DNA from: Artocarpus heterophyllus
Taxonomy: Eukaryota; Streptophyta; Magnoliopsida; Rosales; Moraceae
DNA length: 64,000 nt
Reading direction: 5' to 3'
Assembly (NCBI GenBank): GCA_025403435.1
Contig: CM046333.1
Span: 13,913,770-13,977,769, forward strand
The position numbers were made by a program, and so were the translations under genes. Positions 58,068-64,000 of this stretch are shown in pieces (the first letter of the stretch is position 1; each line of letters opens with the position of its first letter). The notes beneath the pieces are model-generated. The model saw only the letters and a program-made list of their open reading frames with translations, did no database searches and was not told where the DNA came from.

Positions 58068-61000
58068 TCATTTACCAATACAGAACTTGCTAAAGATGTT
58101 GGACAAGACTTCCTCAGAAATGTCTTCTCCACTTATCTGCCCAAGTGCCAAAGCCGCTTCTCTCAGATCTATTGTCCAAAAATCTGAAGGCAATTGATCC
58201 TCTATTGACGACTTCAACCTTACAAAAGCCTCCTTGGTTCGAACAAGCTGCTCGCATTGTCTCTGAAGATTCATCAACAACAATAACACAAAATTCAGTC
58301 ACAGCTAAAGCATACAAGTTTATCCAGACATTATCACGTACTGAAGGTCCTGCTCACCTGGTTCACAGTCCATCTACGACCTCCTTTAAGGACTCTGTCA
58401 AGACCAACTAATTCAGATATTGCCATCTCCAGCTCTTGTACTCCTTGCCCAGTGACAGCACATGTTAAAACACGCTTACTAAAAGTGTTTTCATCATCAC
58501 CAATCTGTTCGATACTGGGAACGGATTCAGCACAATCTATTTTGTTTATGACAAGGATCATTGGAGAGGAAGTTCCTGTCAATTTCTGCAATGCAAAACA
58601 GAAAACAACGTAAATGTATGGACTCTGAAAGGTAACAAGGCATAAAAGGGAAGGTTAGTTAGTTACTTTGGTTGCCAAAAACACAAACCTTGTTAGATTG
58701 AATCCGGTTGAAGAGTTTGGAATCTTCTGAAGTCCACCCATCAAGAGCACTTACTGTCATTATAATGACATCGGCACCTGAAGCAGCTGCTTCAGACCTC
58801 TCCACGCCTGTAAAAATAGATGGTTAATGCAAATGGAGATTGATAGAGTAAAGACTAGTTTATTCACTTATATGAACCATATTATAAAAAGTGATGGATT
58901 TTTGTCAAAATTTTGAAACTTCTTTGGATTAAGAGGAAAGCTTTTGAGGAGAAGAAATTGCTGAGGTGAACTGGTTTCTTCTTATTTGCTTTACCAGCAA
59001 ATACAAGTTTGACTTGTTAGATTATTTAAAGAAGACGGGCTTTACCAATCTTCTCCACTATGTCATCAGTTTCCCTGATGCCTGCTGTATCAAGAAGAGT
59101 AACAGGAATGCCGTTGACGGTAACACTGGCCTCAACTACGTCGCGAGTGGTCCCAGCAATATTTGTTACGATTGCTCTTTCACTCTGCACGCTAATAGAG
59201 AATTAAGATGTCACACTTTCAATACTTGTTTAAAAAAAACACCAGAACCACATCAAGCTCAACAAAAGCTCTCATTTTTACACAAAATACATATTGCACC
59301 ATAAACATAATTTAAAAGGGAAACAAAGCAACAATTACAAGGAAATAAGCAGTGGATTTCTTAAATTTTTAACAGTAAGAAGAGAAGCTATCTCATGACA
59401 TACTTTGCTCCATGCATTAAGAAGACTTGATTTCCCAACATTAGGTCGACCAACGATTGCTATCTGTGGAATTTTCGATGAGAGAAGCACAAATAAGAAG
59501 CAAGAACAAAAAGACTGCAAAAGGAATCCATATGGAACGAATTTGAAGAGACATAATGAACCATGTACAAAATGAAAAAATGAGCAAGGAAAAAAATTAA
59601 GTTTATAACAAAATAAAAAAGGAGATCATATTGCAAAATTTCTTGAATGGCATTCAGAGCCTGCTTCTCTATCAAAGAAGTAAATGCCGGATTTACAGAA
59701 AATCATACCTGTAATCCAGATTGCAGAAGCTTGTCATAGTTGGCAGTCTCCAACGCCTGCTCAACATCTCGTGACATGGAAGTTATTTTACTCACAACTA
59801 GCTCCACATCTAGAGGAGGCATCTCATCTTCAAAATCTAAACGGGCATCTATCTCGGTAAGTAACTCAATGCACTGCATTCTCAGTGATTTTACCAAGGA
59901 AGAGAAGCCTCCCTGTCAACGAGCAAAACAAAACCTTTGTCAGTGCAGATTATAACTTCTTACACAGATTTGAATAGCAACCGAATACAAGTATCAGTTT
60001 ACCGTTTTTGCAGAGAAAACATAGCCATCAGAATTCTAATTATTGCAAAAACAACATTGTAATTTCAGATTTACATTTTAAAGAAAAGACATGCCTGAAT
60101 TCCAGCAAGTGCTGCATCTGCAGCCGCCGCAGTCTTGGCTGAAATTAATTTTCCGACGTTTTCGGCTTGTGAGACGGTCCAAGCGCCCATTGAGAAACGC
60201 ACGTAGAGTAAACTCACCTGAAAAAAGAGGGAAGAAAAAAAGTTAAAAAATCCTACCATTTAATGATTCTGGAACAAGAAAAAATGTCTCAAAACTCAAA
60301 ATCTGATTTGTATATATATATATATATATATCAACAAGACCAATTTTCACTAAACATTACCATATTACATTTTAGATGAATATTGTTTGTGTAAAACAAC
60401 CTGGTTGGGCTAAGCTGGCCCCAGCTGCTAAGCAAGCCCTGAGAACACGATTCAGACATACTTCACTCCCATGACACTGAAGCTCAACCACATCTTCGCG
60501 TGTGTAAGACCTCGGAGCCAACATTGGTACTGCCAAAACCTAACGCCCAAAAAAAAAAAAAAAACTCAAACCAAAAGAAAATGAAATAAAAAAAAAATCA
60601 AATATTTACTACGCACCTCGTCGATGACATTGCCGTGAGAGTCGACAACAACGCCGTACTCCACGACGTGGGTGGTGGGCCGCCACGGAGGAGAGCGGCT
60701 CTTTAGCTTTTTTTGCTTCGCGGGGCGGAACACGCGCCCGACGATGGCCACCGCAGATGGACCCGACAGCCGCACGATCCCCACGGCGCCGGGGGGACCG
60801 CCGGTGGGCGTCACAATGGCGGCGACGGTGGTGATGGTGGTGGAGGAGCTCTCGGCGGCTGACAAGTAGGACGACAGCCGGTCGTCTGGATTCAGGACCA
60901 GCGCGTGGCCGTCTCTGCGAGAGAGACGGGGCTTCTGTTTGTTGTGGGGTTGAGAGGAGATTTTGAGAGAGGGAGAGAAGAGAGGAAAGAGTGTTGGGGA

Positions 61001-61111
61001 AGTGGTGGGGACGGAGAGGTAAGGGAGAAGAAGAGCTATGGTGGCGGGTGGTAATGGTGGGCGGTAAAAGTGGCTGAGAAGATGGCGGATTGTTGTCGGG
61101 AAGAGAGCCAT
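58068..61111 (-). CDS. Organelle tRNA-modification GTPase MnmE; frame broken in exon 3
   Basis: Nine exons (high to low): 61111-60617, 60539-60401, 60217-60095, 59912-59709, 59463-59404, 59184-59046, 58807-58689, 58585-58358, 58262-58068. MnmE (TrmE, MSS1) with MnmG modifies U34 of tRNAs; the plant protein works in plastids or mitochondria, and exon 1 has a Ser/Pro/Leu transit peptide. Folate-binding N-domain: [55 protein letters not shown] domain: [14 protein letters not shown] (Walker A), GTTRDV, LLDTAG, NKID. The C-terminal FCIGK catalytic cysteine motif is present, followed by TGA. The product is about 566 residues; in-frame ATGs at 61123 and 61159 could extend it to 582. Oddities: between GRLD and SQAEN one extra base (about 60175) shifts the frame, and intron 3 has a GC donor (cag/gcatgt). 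The other eight exons are clean. Confidence 0.92.
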
Positions 61112-61195
61112 TTGAAGGTTCATGAGCTTCTCCGGTGAACTGGGGAGCTGGCGAAACACAATGTTTGGCTTAAAACCTGCCGCGAAGTGGTTGTC

Positions 61196-61700
61196 ATCCA
61201 GGTTTGTTGTCGTTCAACTTGTAAAAACGACATATCGTATTCTTTTTAATAAAACTACAAGATATTTTGTTGTCGTTTTCATAACAAAAATTTTCCCTTT
61301 AGTTAAACGACATAATATTTGGTTGCCAACTACTAGGACAACATTTTGAAGTTGAACTTTCAAAACGACATTTCGTTTTTCATTAAAACTTGTTGCATGC
61401 AGCCTTAAAGCTGTTTTATCCAACTTTCAATGTCGCCATTTTCCTTATTTTTCGGTTGTCAAAAGACTCAAAACCTAAAAATGACAGTGAATGTTACCAA
61501 AATCAAACATGTCGTTTGATTGTTGTTGAACGTTTTGTGTTTAGTTTAAGTTTTTCCTTTCATTCTTTTGTTATGTTTTTTTTATTAGGCTGCCTCTTTT
61601 AAAATACATGATGACAGATGTTTAAAGTCGTTATGATTTTTTTACCTTGGAAAACTGCCAAGTCAAGTATGGTTGTCGTTTATGTCAAAAAACGATATTC
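61196..61700. repeat. TGTCGTTT/AAACGACA cluster D, just upstream of MnmE
   Basis: At least eight motif copies in 500 bases in both orientations: ttgtcgttca, aaacgacata, ttgtcgtttt, aaacgacata, aaacgacatt, catgtcgttt, ttgtcgttta and the variant aatgtcgcca. It begins about 40 to 85 bases upstream of the possible MnmE starts, so it occupies the promoter position. Confidence 0.6.
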
Positions 61701-61926
61701 CGTTCAGCCGATGGAGGATTATTTCTTTTTAATTAATTAAATGGTAATAAATAACACTTATAAAAATAATAATTTTTTTAAAAAATTTGGCACTTAGTTT
61801 TATGAAGTTCTATTATGGTGAAAAGGAAAATGAGGTGTCATTTTGGTCAACAGCTACATTTTTTTTTTTAAATAAAGAGCTACATATTCTTTGGGGCAGC
61901 ATTATATGACCCGAGCGGGTCACAGT

Positions 61927-61982
61927 CTGACTTCTCATAGGCCTGGGCCCTACCCATCAGTGAGGCCTGGGCCTGTGAGAAG
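61927..61982. repeat. GC-rich hairpin with GGGCC motifs
   Basis: 'cttctcataggcctgggcc' and 'ggcctgggcctgtgagaag' form an imperfect 19-base inverted repeat around a loop of about 15 bases. GGGCC/GGCCC are TCP-type promoter motifs. No gene start is evident beside it except MnmE, about 0.8 kb away. Confidence 0.5.
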
Positions 61983-62088
61983 CCCCTGTTGTGGCCTGCT
62001 TGGGCCAAAAAGAGTTTTTCTACTCTTTGATGGAAAATGTTCAGTGATACTAATATGATTATAATGACTTTTTTTTGTTGTTTTTTAA

Positions 62089-62258
62089 GCATAGTTCAGC
62101 GGCCAATTGTTATAGATGGGGCAAGTACTAGGAATAGAGTATTGTATCATAAATTTTATGATTTACACATGAAATTACCACAGGCGAAAACTTTTTTAAA
62201 ATTTGAATATAATCTTAAAGAACGCCGAGAAGACATCAAGTTTCCTGTCACCGGATGA
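62089..62258 (+). pseudogene. Exon-like stretch, unrecognised
   Basis: A poly(T) tract ending ttttttaag at about 62089 looks like a 3' splice site. The frame after it is protein-like (IVQRPIVIDGAS, LYHKFYDLHMKLPQAK, LKFEYNLKERREDIKF) and ends in TGA at 62256-62258. The codon mix differs from the AT-rich surroundings. No upstream partner exon was found within the window, and I do not recognise the family. It may be the last exon of a decayed or captured gene. Confidence 0.35.
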
Positions 62259-62588
62259 CACAAAGTGCTATTCCTAGCAGATAATTATGTATATGCCTCA
62301 AAAGAATCATCAATTAGCTAAAGTAGAGAGTAGAGAGTAAAGAGTAGGACCTCATTCTAAAAAGCAAAACAATCTTTTAAATGTTTGGATATTATAATGG
62401 AAGTCGTACAATAATTGATATGAAGTCTACATGAATCTAGCTTCGTTTTGCTACTACATTCAACCAAAGCCAAAAAAAGAACTAAAACCCCTTTTATTCT
62501 TTTTTTCTGCTTACATCATTATAAAACCAATCTCCCTTTGAAGGCATTCTGTTGCACTATAGTTTTGCGTATATTTAAAACCCAAAAA

Positions 62589-62624
<36 letters not shown>

Positions 62625-64000
62625 GCGTCACATATTATTGAGTGCTCAAAAAGGTAATATATTATTGAGTGCTTTTCCAGACTCAAAATTTCCCTCCTGT
62701 GAAGGTTAGCTTGGACTAAAACCTTTTCTCTCTATCTTTTATTTTCTCTCTCTAAAACTATGTACCTGCTTTGTCTTGTTATTGGTTGTCTATTGCTCAA
62801 ATGTTTTCTGATTGGGATTCCACCAACCACTTTACCATTTTTCTTTTTTTAAATGATGAACCCCCAATATCCAACCCCAACCTCCTGTCCAGAAAAACAT
62901 GGTCCCTCACTCTTTCCATTCATAGCTCTGCGTTCTGTTCTTGCCTTGTTCATTATCATTAAAAAAAAGGCATTCTTCAATATTAGGAAGTCATAGACTC
63001 TTCATTAGGTGGTTAAGCAAATCAATAGTACCTCTCTTCCGCACAAGATTACAGTGGAACTTTTGGTAAGGAAATTTTTTTTATTAAGAGTGGTGTAAAT
63101 TTGTTCAGCCTCTTTTTACTCTATACATGTACTTTATAAGATTTCTAATTATAATAGCATAATAATTTGATTTTGGCGCTCTTTGAGAATCGAGACTCTT
63201 TTAAATTTGTCCATATATATATATATTTATATATATCAGTGCCTAAAACAATGGAGAAAAAGGAAAGTTATTGTTTTAGAGCAGCGACAACGGGTTTCTA
63301 AGGATCATGTTCTCATCTTCTTGACTGTCAGAACGAATTGATGGGAACAGGAAAAGATGGATTCTTATATGATGTTGTTGATTAATATTATCGAATGAAT
63401 TCCAGGTAAAATGATTTATTGGAAACCAGACAACGGACAGCATATATGCAAGTGTATGTCGTCTCTTTCTTTGACGTTTCTTTTAATTTTTCCTTTATTC
63501 ATCTGAAGATGGTTACTTAGACTGGCGAATTCTAGGTGTCAAACTAAACGATGAATAAATTTGCAAATTGATTAAACAATGAAATGTTAAAGTGCCAATT
63601 AATATTATTCACACTAAGCGATTGTGTTAATTTCGTTTTGGAAACACCAGAACTTGCCGTGAATGAAGCGAATTGTAGTTTTGTTTTTGTTTATATGTTT
63701 TGTTTTGTTTTTTGTTTGGTGTGTTCTGTGTGTGTGGCTTTATTTGTTTCACATCCACGTGTGTTCGCTGATCACCATTTTTGATATCTTCATGTCTCAA
63801 GATGCATAACATTTTTTTTTAAAAAAAATTCTCTCGCTTCATTTTAACATATATATAAATATTTCTAGATTAACCAATTGCATGATGAGGTAGATATTCT
63901 CTTTGTAGAATCCATTAGACCAGGAAAAAAAAAAAGCATTTTTAATTTGTAGGTCAACTCTTCATTTTGTACATATTTTTCTTATCTCATTACTTCATAA
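62259..64000. other. Intergenic: microsatellites, no gene seen
   Basis: Contains a long (TA)n at 62593-62620, shorter TA runs (63214-63238, 63850-63857) and pyrimidine-rich stretches (62724-62755). The short frames at 62771-62962 and 63584-63784 have no recognisable domain. Confidence 0.5.

Overview
The window is nuclear DNA from a flowering plant, most likely a woody eudicot. It is AT-rich, the genes carry many short GT-AG introns, the proteins are plant-type (an FLZ zinc finger, a PLS-class pentatricopeptide protein, a homomeric acetyl-CoA carboxylase, an organelle MnmE GTPase), and the intergenic DNA is full of small decayed transposons and TA, GA and CT microsatellites. I cannot name the species.

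Layout. Positions 1-69 hold the 3' end of an unrecognised gene. A glucan exo-1,3-beta-glucosidase (GH5 with an N-terminal fascin-like domain, 8 exons) runs from 3307 to 7562 and carries one reading-frame break at about 7047. A two-exon FLZ zinc-finger gene lies at 16090-17242. From 17243 to about 38000 there is no convincing gene: a 21 kb stretch of small inverted-repeat elements, a nested hAT-like element with an 8-bp target duplication, a long hairpin element, a roughly 905-bp direct duplication, and clusters of the short motif TGTCGTTT/AAACGACA. The cytosolic acetyl-CoA carboxylase gene (38936-50395, 31 coding exons plus a 5'UTR intron) reads open throughout and gives 2259 residues.

The right third holds two neighbouring genes arranged head to head, both clearly dead: a plastid protein of unknown function (minus strand, 54531-52272) and a pentatricopeptide-repeat protein (plus strand, 54834-56683) that resembles At4g18520 (PDM1/SEL1). 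Next comes the organelle tRNA-modification GTPase MnmE (minus strand, 61111-58068, 9 exons), complete except for a single-base frame break in exon 3. The last 2.8 kb has no clear gene, but includes one exon-like stretch at about 62090-62258.

The genes are independent housekeeping or signalling functions: lipid precursor supply, organelle tRNA modification, cell-wall glucan trimming and SnRK1-linked FLZ signalling. They form no operon-like system. The most unusual signals are the two adjacent multi-lesion pseudogenes beside an intact 31-exon gene, two GC-AG introns in otherwise canonical genes, a 26-bp copy of an exon start inside the preceding intron, and the repeated TGTCGTTT-motif clusters that match no family I know.
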